A stretch of 64,000 nucleotides of DNA from Oscillospiraceae bacterium HV4-5-C5C. GTDB taxonomy: Bacteria > Bacillota > Clostridia > Saccharofermentanales > Fastidiosipilaceae. A program made the position numbers and the translations under genes. Shown one piece after another: positions 35,054 through 43,579 of the stretch. The stretch is from positions 62,001 to 126,000 of the forward strand of contig JAAVLZ010000004.1 of the NCBI GenBank assembly GCA_012034405.1, read 5' to 3'. A model generated the notes under the pieces. The model saw only the letters and a program-made list of their open reading frames with translations. It was not told the origin of the DNA and made no database searches. Position 1 is the first letter of the stretch, and every line of letters begins with the position of its first letter.

Positions 35054-36802
35054 ATGATAACCCTTAACCTTGACCGACCGTTTGCCAGTTTCAGGCAGGA
35101 CCCCGCCCGTCCCTATATCCGGGCTTTCATGCAGCATAATCTACGGCACGGCATACCGGCCCTGCTTTTCACCCTTCTGTCCACGCCTGAAATGCTGTTG
35201 GTATCATGGCTGCTGGGAGCAGTCTTTGATAGCGCCACACAGGGAAATGGCAAACGGCTGCTGTTACTGGCAGTGAGCGGAGCGGGCATCCTGGCTTACA
35301 TGATTGTGGTAGATCTGCTGATGTACCGGCAGAAATCCCGCTTTATTCATCAGGCTCTGGAGCAGTATAAAGCGCTGGCCTTTCGCCAGTTGTCACAAAA
35401 AAGCATCCATGCTTTCTTAAAAGAAAACCCCGGACGATACATCTCTGTTTTGACCAATGATATCAATTCAGTCGAGGAGAATTACCTCAACCGGGGCTTT
35501 CTGCTAGTCTATCAGACAGTCTCCTTTATTGGCGCTCTGATCATGATGCTGTATTACAGTGTGCCGCTTACGCTGGTTGCTATTGCACTGAGCTGCCTGC
35601 CGGTTTTAACTTCGCTTTATATGGGCCGCGGCCTGGCAACCCGGGAAAGGCAGGTGAGCGATATCAATGAGCACTTTGTGGCTCAGGTCCGGGATCTGCT
35701 CAACGGCTTCACCGTCATCAAGAGTTTCAAGGCAGAAAAGGAAGCAATCGGCCTGTTTGACCGGGTCAATCACCAGACTGAACAGACCAAGTTCCGGCGC
35801 CGCTGGTGGGACTGCTTGCTGACGACAGCCAGCAGCGCCAGCGGGACCATTCTCCAGCTGGGGCTGTTTATGTTTGGCGCGTATCTGGCCATCCGCGGGC
35901 AGATGACCGCCGGGGCGGTTCTGACCATGACCAACCTCTGCAACGCCCTGCTTCAGCCAATCAGTCTGGTACCGCAATATCTGGGCAGTCGCCAGGCAGC
36001 TCTTGGCCTGATCCGCAAGCTGGCTGGTCTGACCGCACAAAACGCTGAACTATCTGCAGGAAAAGATCTCGCACCCCGGCTGACTCAGCCCATTATCCTG
36101 GACCGGGTCAGCTTCGGCTACGAGCCGGGTCAGCTGATTCTGAAGGATATCTGCTTGCAGCTGGAGCCAGGCGGCAAATACGCGGTAGTGGGCGCCAGCG
36201 GCAGTGGCAAGAGCACCTTGCTGAATCTGCTGATGGCAGCAGGCCGTGACTACCAGGGCTCTATCCGGATCAACGGTCTGGAGCTCAGGGAAATCCGTCC
36301 TGACAGTCTCTATGATCTGCTGAGCCTCATAGGCCAGACGGTCTTTCTCTTTGATGACACGGTAGAGCAGAACATCACCCTCTTTCGCCCGTTCCCCGCA
36401 GACAAGCTGAATCTGGCCATTCAGCGAGCCGGACTGGCGCCGCTTCTGGTGGCCCGCGGACGGGATTACCACTGCGGCGAAAACGGCTCAGCGTTGTCCG
36501 GCGGTGAGCGCCAGCGCATCTCCATTGCGCGGGCGTTGCTGCGCGAAGCCCCGGTGCTGCTGCTGGATGAAGTTACGGCAGCGCTGGATAATCAGACCGC
36601 CTTTGAGGTGACCCAGGCCATTTTACAATTGGACGGACTGACCCGCCTGGTAGTGACCCATCGGCTGGAAGCCCGTCTCCTGCAGCAATATGATCAGATT
36701 CTGGTCCTGCGCGACGGCCGTGTCTGCGAGCGCGGCCACTTCAGTGAGCTGATGGCTGCCCGTGGTTATTTTTATTCGCTTTATCAGGTCAGTCAGCCTT
36801 AA
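35054..36802 (+). CDS. ABC exporter half-transporter (stand-alone)
   Basis: A 582-residue exporter with membrane domain (residues 25-310) and consensus NBD: 'GASGSGKST', 'LSGGERQR', 'VLLLDEVTAALD' and 'VTHRLEA'. The ATG at 35054 lies nine bases after AAAGGA; an in-frame GTG six bases earlier is less well placed. No partner subunit or regulator adjoins it, so it is probably a homodimer. The export substrate is unknown. The phosphotransferase gene downstream is convergent, six bases away. Confidence 0.87.
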   Translation: MITLNLDRPFASFRQDPARPYIRAFMQHNLRHGIPALLFTLLSTPEMLLVSWLLGAVFDSATQGNGKRLLLLAVSGAGILAYMIVVDLLMYRQKSRFIHQALEQYKALAFRQLSQKSIHAFLKENPGRYISVLTNDINSVEENYLNRGFLLVYQTVSFIGALIMMLYYSVPLTLVAIALSCLPVLTSLYMGRGLATRERQVSDINEHFVAQVRDLLNGFTVIKSFKAEKEAIGLFDRVNHQTEQTKFRRRWWDCLLTTASSASGTILQLGLFMFGAYLAIRGQMTAGAVLTMTNLCNALLQPISLVPQYLGSRQAALGLIRKLAGLTAQNAELSAGKDLAPRLTQPIILDRVSFGYEPGQLILKDICLQLEPGGKYAVVGASGSGKSTLLNLLMAAGRDYQGSIRINGLELREIRPDSLYDLLSLIGQTVFLFDDTVEQNITLFRPFPADKLNLAIQRAGLAPLLVARGRDYHCGENGSALSGGERQRISIARALLREAPVLLLDEVTAALDNQTAFEVTQAILQLDGLTRLVVTHRLEARLLQQYDQILVLRDGRVCERGHFSELMAARGYFYSLYQVSQP

Positions 36803-36808
36803 AATGAC

Positions 36809-37774
36809 TCATCTGGCACAACGCCCGAGTTCAGCCAGGGTGGGCGGGATAGCCGCCCGGGCCCAACGCTCTGTTCCATCCTCCGGATACTGGCGGTAAC
36901 GGCCCTCCATAGCGCAGAGTATATACAGATATAGATCATACCAGAGGATGCGGCAGCGCTGACGGCTATCAAAGGTGGTTATGCCATAGCCGCGCAGAAA
37001 ATCCGGGTCCTGGTTGTAGCTGCGAAAAGCTACTTCCATCAGCGGATCCGCCCACAGGCAGCGTTCAAAGTCTATCAGTCCGCTGATCCGGCCATCCTGG
37101 ACAAATATGTTGCCATCCCAGAGGTCCCAGTGCACCAGGCGTGGTTGAGTCACCGGCAGAAAACTGCCGCGCGTCTGCAGCAGCAAGCGCCAGAGTCTGT
37201 CCCAGTCGGTGCCGGGATCCAGATCGACCGCAGCGCAATCAGTCAGCGCTGCCTGCAGCATATAGCTGAAAGCCGTAAACCAATCGGCGGACTGGCAGTG
37301 TGGCTGCCCCCAGTAACCAAATACCGGACCTCGTAGTTGATTGATCTGAGCAGTCATACCACCCAGCTCCGTCTGCAGGCCAGCCAGCTGCTCCGGCGAC
37401 AGCGCGGGCTTCAGACGGCTAAGGCTTTGGCCAGGCAGGCAGGTCATAAAAAAGCAGTCCGCGTCACAAAAGCGGTGGCTGCGGTCCCAGGCCATAACCC
37501 GGGCAACCGGTAACTCAGTCTGCTCCCGCAGCAAGGACATACAGCGGACTTCATGCGCCATGACAGCCCGCTCATAGGTCATGACCGGAACCAGCGGAGA
37601 CGGCGCGATTTTCAGAATAACCGTCTCCCCGCTTTCCCAGGTCAGCGCATAACTGACATTAAAAAAGCCTTCGGTCAGTTCTTTGATCGCTGCCAGACGT
37701 TTTTCGGGAAACCAGGCTTCTGCCAGGCGCTGTAAAACCGCCCGGGGCTGGCGATTTTTACTGGAAAAGTCCAT
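36809..37774 (-). CDS. Aminoglycoside/choline-phosphotransferase-like kinase
   Basis: A 321-residue protein of the APH-like kinase fold. The nucleotide-loop region 'GFFNVSYAL' with 'VILKI' (Lys about residue 55), the catalytic loop 'LVHWDLWDGNIFV' (HxDxxxxN, about residues 214-226) and the metal-binding 'LIDFERCLWADP' are all present. Family members phosphorylate aminoglycosides, macrolides, homoserine or sugars; the sequence alone does not identify the substrate, and no resistance claim is justified. It is convergent with the ABC exporter and shares its strand with the HlyIII gene upstream. Confidence 0.82.
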   Translation of the reverse strand: MDFSSKNRQPRAVLQRLAEAWFPEKRLAAIKELTEGFFNVSYALTWESGETVILKIAPSPLVPVMTYERAVMAHEVRCMSLLREQTELPVARVMAWDRSHRFCDADCFFMTCLPGQSLSRLKPALSPEQLAGLQTELGGMTAQINQLRGPVFGYWGQPHCQSADWFTAFSYMLQAALTDCAAVDLDPGTDWDRLWRLLLQTRGSFLPVTQPRLVHWDLWDGNIFVQDGRISGLIDFERCLWADPLMEVAFRSYNQDPDFLRGYGITTFDSRQRCRILWYDLYLYILCAMEGRYRQYPEDGTERWARAAIPPTLAELGRCAR

Positions 37775-37804
37775 CTTTACACCTTGGTCTCATTACGGTT
37801 GCCT

Positions 37805-38509
37805 TTACATCACATATAACAGAATGCTCAGGAAATGCAGCAGACTGCCCAGAACCACAAACAAGTGAAAAACTGAATGAATGTATTTTTTGCTGGCACC
37901 CAGGCCATAAAACACTGCTCCCACAGTATAAGCAACACCTCCGGCCAGGAGGAGGTTAAAGCCCGCCGGGGCCAGGTTTGCCATCAAGGCGCGGCGGGGC
38001 AGCAGAATACTCCAGCCCATCCCCAGGTATAGCAGCATTTCCAGGACACGGAAGCGTTTCAGATCGATCGCGCTCAAAGTGACACCCAGAGCGGTCAGGC
38101 CCCAGATGACCGCAAACAAGGTCCAGCCCGTGGCGCGGTTGTATTCACGGATCGTCACCAGGGTAAAAGGCGTATAGGTGCCGGCTACCAGGATATAAAT
38201 TGAGCAGTGGTCCAGGATGCGAAAGACCTTTTTGGCCAGCAGGCGCGGGCTCAGTCCATGATAGATACTGGACATGGCATACAGGACAATCATGGTAAAG
38301 CCAAATATCGCGCCGCTGATAATTGCAAAGGGATCCTGGTGCAGCGCGCCCCGGATCACGCAAAGGACAGTAGCCACAATCCCCAGGGCGCCACCGGCAA
38401 TGTGAGAAACCATATTAAAGATTTCCTCACCGTGGCTGTAAGAAGGCAGGGTAATCCTGCCCAGGCGGGTGGGTTTAAGCAAAGGTTGCTGCTTGGCCTG
38501 ATCTGACAT
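37805..38509 (-). CDS. Hemolysin III / YqfA family membrane protein (PAQR superfamily)
   Basis: A 234-residue protein with seven predicted helices. 'YSHGEEIFNMVSHIAGGALGI', 'MSSIYHGLSP', 'RILDHCSIYILVAGTYTPF' and the C-terminal 'SVFHLFVVLGSLLHF' carry the conserved Ser/His/Asp/His metal-site residues of the PAQR superfamily. I start it at the ATG at 38509. A TTG at 38593, seven bases after AGGAG, would add 28 Ala/Lys-rich residues and has the better ribosome binding site, so the true start is uncertain. Despite the name, haemolysis is not implied; the physiological role is poorly known. Confidence 0.88.
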   Translation of the reverse strand: MSDQAKQQPLLKPTRLGRITLPSYSHGEEIFNMVSHIAGGALGIVATVLCVIRGALHQDPFAIISGAIFGFTMIVLYAMSSIYHGLSPRLLAKKVFRILDHCSIYILVAGTYTPFTLVTIREYNRATGWTLFAVIWGLTALGVTLSAIDLKRFRVLEMLLYLGMGWSILLPRRALMANLAPAGFNLLLAGGVAYTVGAVFYGLGASKKYIHSVFHLFVVLGSLLHFLSILLYVM

Positions 38510-38764
38510 AAAGTGCCCTGCTTTCTGCTTAGCTGCGCTGGCGGTCTCAGCCGCGGCCGGTCCGCCGCCGGATGCTGCCGCCTGTTTCTTCAAACATATA
38601 CTCCTGTCCCGGCGCTGGCAAGTAAACTTATCGTGACTGGTCAATTATCGCGATAGCTGCTATACTAAACTTAATTGTCAAGCCGCCACCCAAAGGCATG
38701 GGATGGCAACGAAAGGTGATTGCTCAGTAACATGCGTCTTGCGTAGATAATATCTGTAAATCCC

Positions 38765-38810
38765 GCAGCAGCAGCGGCCTGCCTGGACAGGCTCCGGCTC
38801 AGGCTGCTGC
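38765..38810 (+). promoter_or_regulatory. Structured leader ahead of the ABC-F gene
   Basis: A nested stem-loop: outer arms GCAGCAGC (38765-38772) and GCTGCTGC (38803-38810), inner arms GCCTG/CAGGC. It ends 23 bases before the ABC-F start. A tiny ORF (ATG at 38732, four codons then TAG) lies just upstream. This layout recalls leader-peptide attenuators of some ABC-F resistance genes, but the mini-ORF has a poorly placed ribosome binding site. Confidence 0.35.
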
Positions 38811-38833
38811 CATAAACAGCAGAGGATATTTCT

Positions 38834-40336
38834 ATGCAACTTTCTTTTTCTGCGGTATCTTACCGCTATTCCGGCGCGGTTCTACCCGCTGTTTCTGATT
38901 TGACTTTCATTTTGCCTGAGGGGTGGACCGGTATTGTGGGCCCCAATGGTTGTGGTAAAAGCACGCTGGGCCGATTGGCCAGCGGAGAACTGCAGCCGGA
39001 TCAGGGAAGCATCCATTCCGGGCCCTTCGCGCTTTATTGCCGTCAATCCTGCGCTGAAATCCCGGCAGGCCTGTCAGATTTTGCCGCAGATTTCAGTCAG
39101 CTGGCCTTGCGCCTGCGTGATCGTCTGGGAATAGAGGATGACTGGCCCTGGCGCTATGAAACGCTATCATTTGGAGAGCGAAAACGCCTGCAGATAGCAG
39201 TAGCTTTATCACAGCAGCCGGATCTGCTGGTTCTGGACGAGCCTGCCAATCATCTGGACCAGGCTGCCCGGCAGGCTTTGCTGGCCGCCCTCCGGCTCTA
39301 CCGCGGAACAGGTCTTCTGATTTCTCATGACCGTGATCTGCTGGATCACCTGGTTCAGCGCTGCTTCCTGATGCAGGCCGGCCGCGGAGAACTGCGCTCA
39401 GGCAATTATACAGCCTGCAATCAGCAGGCTGAACTGGAAAGAGCCAGCCATCTCCAGGCCCGCCGGCTGGCCAGGCGGGAGCTGAGCCGGCTGGAGGCCG
39501 AAAAGCAGCGACGGGCCCAGGAAGCGCAGCGCAGCCGGGCGCGCCGGAGCGCCCGGCACCTGGACCGTCATGACCGGGACGGACGGGGACGCATCCAGCT
39601 GGCCATTGTCAGCGGCCAGGATGGCAAGACGGGCAAGCTTTCAGTACAGCTGGACAGCCGCCTGGACCAGGTCCGGCAAGCGTTTGAGGAGAACCGGACT
39701 GATAAACGTTATGAAGCAGATATCTGGCTGGACACCACCCCTTCTGCCCGGTCTGTATTGCTGCAATTACCGGCCAGGGAGCTGGCCCTGGGGCCGTTCC
39801 GCCGCCTGCGCGCGCCGCTATTGCAGCTAGGCTCAACAGACCGGATAGCGTTGACCGGCGCCAACGGCTCCGGTAAATCCACCCTGATCCGGGTGTTGCT
39901 GCGGCAGCTGGATCCGGCGATCCGGCTTTTTTACCTGCCGCAGGAATTTGACCAGCCAGCCGCTTTGCGGCTGCTGCAGGAAAGCAGGCAGCTGCCCGGT
40001 CCGTCATTAGGCCGGTTGATGGCTATCTTGACGCGTCTGGGCTCTGTACCGGAACGCCTGCTGGATGGCGAAGCGGTCAGCCCGGGGGAGCTGCGTAAGC
40101 TGCAGCTGGCCCGCGGCCTGCAGCAACAGCCCCAGTTGCTGGTACTGGACGAACCGACCAACCATCTGGATATCCGGTCCATCGAAGCCCTGCAGCGGGT
40201 TCTGATGGCCTGTCCCTGCGCATTACTGCTGGTATCTCATGATCAGGCTCTGGTGCGCGCCTGCTGCCAGAGCGAATGGCGGATCCTGCAGGTAGAGCAA
40301 GGACTGTCCGCGCTGACTTTTCTTTGTCCGGAATAA
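38834..40336 (+). CDS. ABC-F family ATPase
   Basis: A 500-residue protein with two nucleotide-binding domains and no membrane segments. NBD1 has 'GPNGCGKST', the ABC-F-type signature 'LSFGERKR' and 'LLVLDEPANHLD'. An Arg/Gln-rich helical linker follows (residues 200-240). NBD2 has 'GANGSGKST', a weaker signature 'VSPGELRK' and 'LLVLDEPTNHLD'. ABC-F proteins act on the ribosome, as translation factors or antibiotic-protection proteins (Vga/Lsa/Msr types). The linker and short size resemble the protection-type or Vga-like group, but function cannot be decided from sequence. A structured leader precedes it. Confidence 0.87.
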   Translation: MQLSFSAVSYRYSGAVLPAVSDLTFILPEGWTGIVGPNGCGKSTLGRLASGELQPDQGSIHSGPFALYCRQSCAEIPAGLSDFAADFSQLALRLRDRLGIEDDWPWRYETLSFGERKRLQIAVALSQQPDLLVLDEPANHLDQAARQALLAALRLYRGTGLLISHDRDLLDHLVQRCFLMQAGRGELRSGNYTACNQQAELERASHLQARRLARRELSRLEAEKQRRAQEAQRSRARRSARHLDRHDRDGRGRIQLAIVSGQDGKTGKLSVQLDSRLDQVRQAFEENRTDKRYEADIWLDTTPSARSVLLQLPARELALGPFRRLRAPLLQLGSTDRIALTGANGSGKSTLIRVLLRQLDPAIRLFYLPQEFDQPAALRLLQESRQLPGPSLGRLMAILTRLGSVPERLLDGEAVSPGELRKLQLARGLQQQPQLLVLDEPTNHLDIRSIEALQRVLMACPCALLLVSHDQALVRACCQSEWRILQVEQGLSALTFLCPE

Positions 40337-40362
40337 GCCTGGATGAGCAAACGCTGCCGTGA

Positions 40363-40390
40363 CCTGATCTGCCGTCCGGGGCGGATCAGG
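40363..40390. terminator. Hairpin between convergent ABC-F and amidotransferase genes
   Basis: Arms CCTGATCTGCC and GGCGGATCAGG pair over 11 positions with one mismatch around a six-base loop. It overlaps the amidotransferase stop codon. No T tract; likely but weak bidirectional terminator. Confidence 0.4.
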
Positions 40391-41057
40391 CTGAGATATA
40401 ATCCAACAGACGGTAGAGCACTGCCTGATTGGCTTCCGGTACCCCATGATTCAGAATCATCGCGGGCGTCTGGTTAAGCGCGTTATCCTCCAGCGCGTAA
40501 GCCCCGTCGTTCATCACCATCTCTCTGAGGTTGTAAGGTGCAGGCTCAAAGTGAAATTGCAGGCCGACCACCTTGGTGCCCAGCAAGAAGCCCTGATTGA
40601 CCAGCAGGTCACTGCTGAAAAGCAGGCGGGCCTGATCCGGCAGTTCAAACATATCCTGGTGCCAGTGAAGGGCCTCCAGGCTGGCCGGCAGACCGGGAAT
40701 GATCTGCGACTGTCGGTACACCGGTGCCCACCCCACTTCTTTACAGGGCGCGCGGCCGACTGTCTTTCCTAACGTTTTGACAATTTGCTGTGCGCCAAAG
40801 CAGGCGCCAAAAATCGCTTTATGCTGCTGCAGCAGCTGCCAGATGAGCTGCCGCTCTGCCTCTATCCATGCGTCCGTGTCATTCGGGCTCATGGGACCAC
40901 CCAGGACCACCAGCATATCGGTCTCATCAGCCTGCGGCAAAGCCCGGTCAAAATAGCGCGGGTGATAGGTGTAAAACTCGTGTCCTCTCAGTTCAGCCCA
41001 GGCTGCCAGATAACCTGGCCCTTCATTCGGCGTATGCTGCAGGCAGTTAATTCTCAT
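40386..41057 (-). CDS. Class I glutamine amidotransferase-like protein
   Basis: A 223-residue GATase1-fold protein. The nucleophile elbow is 'GACFGAQQI' near residue 84 and the catalytic His-Glu pair is in 'GLQFHFEP' near 172. 'LVVLGGPMSPND' near 49 is the oxyanion strand. Stand-alone members hydrolyse glutamine or gamma-glutamyl compounds or act as GMP-synthase-like proteins of unknown role. It is followed by no obvious partner enzyme and lies 26 bp downstream of the MFS gene on the same strand. Confidence 0.83.
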   Translation of the reverse strand: MRINCLQHTPNEGPGYLAAWAELRGHEFYTYHPRYFDRALPQADETDMLVVLGGPMSPNDTDAWIEAERQLIWQLLQQHKAIFGACFGAQQIVKTLGKTVGRAPCKEVGWAPVYRQSQIIPGLPASLEALHWHQDMFELPDQARLLFSSDLLVNQGFLLGTKVVGLQFHFEPAPYNLREMVMNDGAYALEDNALNQTPAMILNHGVPEANQAVLYRLLDYISA

Positions 41058-41083
41058 TCAGTTCATCCCCCCGGTAAATACAA

Positions 41084-42295
41084 TCACTTTTCTGAAGTCC
41101 TGGCCATAGACCGCGGTCGTTTTTTACCCATTACCAGACTGAACAGCAGCAGTAGCGGAAAGATAACCGCCGTTAAGATACCGCGATGCAGATCGTTCCC
41201 CAGTACACTGGTCATCAGCCCCGCAAAGGTAGGCCCTCCGGCGCAGCCTAAATCTCCGGCCAACGCAAACAAGGCAAACATGGCGGTGCCGCCGTTTTTA
41301 ATGGAGGCCGCCGCCTTGCTGAAGGTCCCGGGCCACATGATCCCGACCGATAAGCCGCATAAGGCGCAGCCTGCCAGTCCCAGAGCAGGATACGGTGAAA
41401 GGGAAATGATCAGGTAGGACAGCACACACAGCAACCCGCTGCCAAACATGAAACGGTCCAGCTTAATCCGTTCACCCCGTCGGCCGTAGTACAACCTCGC
41501 CAAACCCATCATCAAGGCAAAGGCCATGGGCCCGGCCAGATCACCCACGGTTTTGCTGACATGAAGCCCGCTTTCGGCAAACGTAGAAGCCCATTGACTG
41601 ACGGCCTGCTCACTGGCGCCGGCGCAAAACATCATTAAAATGAAAACCCAGAACAGCCGGCTGCAGAACAACTGCCTGAGCGTCATACCGGTCTGGCCCT
41701 CGCCAATCAGCGGAGCAATCGGTACTCTGGTAAAGGCGATGAGGTTGATCAGGGGAATGACAGCCCAGATCAAAGCCAGAATCCGCCAATGCGAAAGGCC
41801 CAGCAGCGCAAAAAACAAGGTCGACAACCCCACGACTGCCACCTGTCCCCAGCTGTAAAATGAGTGCAGCAAGCTCATGGCTTTTTCCTTGTTGTCCGTC
41901 GGGCAAGCCTCTACCATGGGGCTGATAATCACTTCGCAGAGCCCGCCGCCAATAGCATAGACCATAACTGACAGGAGAATTCCGATAAAGGGATCCGGCA
42001 GCAGCTGCGGCAGAATGGTCAGCAGGATCAGACCTGCCGCGGAACAGGCATGGGCGATAACCGCTGCGGCTCGATAACCGATCCGGTCAATAAAAAAAGC
42101 TGACCACAAATCGATCAGAAGCTGAATCCCAAAATTAAAGGTAATTAAAAGGGTAATGCGGCTGAGCGGAATCTGGTAACTGCGCTGAAACGTCAAAAAA
42201 AGCAGCGGGACAAAATTGTTAACAATGGCCTGAACGATATAGCCGACAAAGCAAGCCACAATGGTCTTTTGGTATGGTTGATCCCCTGTTTGCAT
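41084..42295 (-). CDS. Major facilitator superfamily transporter
   Basis: A 403-residue permease with about 12 helices. The ATG at 42295 follows GGAGG, and the 22 codons upstream encode a basic, soluble segment, so I use the shorter form. 'DRIGYRAAAVIAHACSAAGL' matches the loop 2-3 motif of MFS proteins, and 'YGRRGERIKLDRFMFG' its repeat in the second half. It resembles fucose/sugar or FPN-type MFS permeases in length; substrate unknown. It lies between the esterase and the amidotransferase genes. Confidence 0.86.
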   Translation of the reverse strand: MQTGDQPYQKTIVACFVGYIVQAIVNNFVPLLFLTFQRSYQIPLSRITLLITFNFGIQLLIDLWSAFFIDRIGYRAAAVIAHACSAAGLILLTILPQLLPDPFIGILLSVMVYAIGGGLCEVIISPMVEACPTDNKEKAMSLLHSFYSWGQVAVVGLSTLFFALLGLSHWRILALIWAVIPLINLIAFTRVPIAPLIGEGQTGMTLRQLFCSRLFWVFILMMFCAGASEQAVSQWASTFAESGLHVSKTVGDLAGPMAFALMMGLARLYYGRRGERIKLDRFMFGSGLLCVLSYLIISLSPYPALGLAGCALCGLSVGIMWPGTFSKAAASIKNGGTAMFALFALAGDLGCAGGPTFAGLMTSVLGNDLHRGILTAVIFPLLLLFSLVMGKKRPRSMARTSEK

Positions 42296-42367
42296 AACGC
42301 CTCCGGGCCGGTGTCCTTTGCGGGCTGACTTAGCCTGCGCCATCCGGTCACGCCAAAGCATACCATT

Positions 42368-43393
42368 TCAGGCCAAAGTCAGACAACCGAGCGGCTCAGC
42401 GGAATGGCTGCGGAAATGATTCAAAAAGTTCAGCGTATCGGTCCAGGTCAGGCGGGCCGGCTCGGAATCCAGCTGGAACTGATACTCATGCAGCGCCTTG
42501 TGCCGGCGGCGATCAAAAAAGCGGGTGACTACCGGTACCTGTAAGTCCTGCAGGTGTTTGGCCAGAGATCTGGCATGCGCTTCAAAAGAAAACAAGTTCC
42601 CATCCGTTATATACGTGGGGGGGAAAGCCGGCGTCAGGAAATTCTCTACCTCTGTACTGCTGACCCGCTCGCCCTTCAGCCAGTTCCGCTGGCCCTCATA
42701 AACCCAGCCGATGGTCCTGAATAAGCAGGCGGCCGGCCCGCTGGACGCAATACTGGCGGCGGCCTTCATTTTATATGGACCGCAGTACAGCAGCGCGCCC
42801 TGCAGCCGATAAGCGACATCAACTGTTTTCAGGCCGAGCAAGGCCGCGTATCTGGGGTCCTGCTGAGCCTCAATAAACTGGCAGGTAATCTGCGCGCCGG
42901 CAGAATCACCGGCGATAAAAAGATTTTGCAGATTAAGCGGCCGCCCTTCAGTCTGCTCAGCCAGGGTGCGCAGGCACTCCCCTACCTGCAGCACCGGCGC
43001 CGGATATAAGCTTTGCGGCGCCAGAGCATAGTTCATGACCGCCACAGTATAGCCAGCCTCCGCCAGCGCCGTAGCATAAGGCCTGACCTCCAGCTTATCT
43101 CCGCCAATATAACCGCCGCCATGCACCCACAAAATTGTGGGTGTCTGCGGCAGCTGCCGGGGCGGCAGGTACAAATCATAGGTATTGCCCGGGCGGTCAG
43201 AGATATAGGGCAGACTCACGATCACCTTGACCTGCCGGTCAAAATAAGCTGTCGGCCGTGAATCTACCGGTATTTTAAATATCGTCCGCTGCATCAAATG
43301 CAGCAGGGGTCCGGGTGAAACATAGAGTAACAAAAAAGCTGTTAAAGCCAGCAACAGCGTCGATAGTCCCAAACCTAGCCAGAGGTAAGGCAT
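42368..43393 (-). CDS. Alpha/beta-hydrolase, HSL-type esterase with N-terminal membrane anchor
   Basis: A 341-residue protein. One membrane helix occupies residues 3-25. The hydrolase domain follows with the oxyanion motif 'WVHGGGYIGG', nucleophile elbow 'GDSAGAQ', an Asp near 'YITDGNLFSF' and a His in 'RRRHKALHEYQF', the hormone-sensitive-lipase layout. It should be an extracytoplasmic or membrane-facing carboxylesterase. The ATG at 43393 lies in GGGGAGATGAGATT; an upstream TTG is less likely. It is divergent from the MurE-like gene. Confidence 0.85.
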   Translation of the reverse strand: MPYLWLGLGLSTLLLALTAFLLLYVSPGPLLHLMQRTIFKIPVDSRPTAYFDRQVKVIVSLPYISDRPGNTYDLYLPPRQLPQTPTILWVHGGGYIGGDKLEVRPYATALAEAGYTVAVMNYALAPQSLYPAPVLQVGECLRTLAEQTEGRPLNLQNLFIAGDSAGAQITCQFIEAQQDPRYAALLGLKTVDVAYRLQGALLYCGPYKMKAAASIASSGPAACLFRTIGWVYEGQRNWLKGERVSSTEVENFLTPAFPPTYITDGNLFSFEAHARSLAKHLQDLQVPVVTRFFDRRRHKALHEYQFQLDSEPARLTWTDTLNFLNHFRSHSAEPLGCLTLA

Positions 43394-43579
43394 AATCTCA
43401 TCTCCCCGCAAAACATCAGCTTTAGTTTAGTGTATTCTGCCGGTCTGTCTATCACTTTGCCGCATAAAGACCCGGACTTTTGTTAACATGCCGTGACCGC
43501 TTTGTAAAAGTAACGCTGGCTTTAGCTTTCGTTTTGTCTGGGGTATACTTCAAGCATCCCTGAGTGTGAGAGGTCTGTC

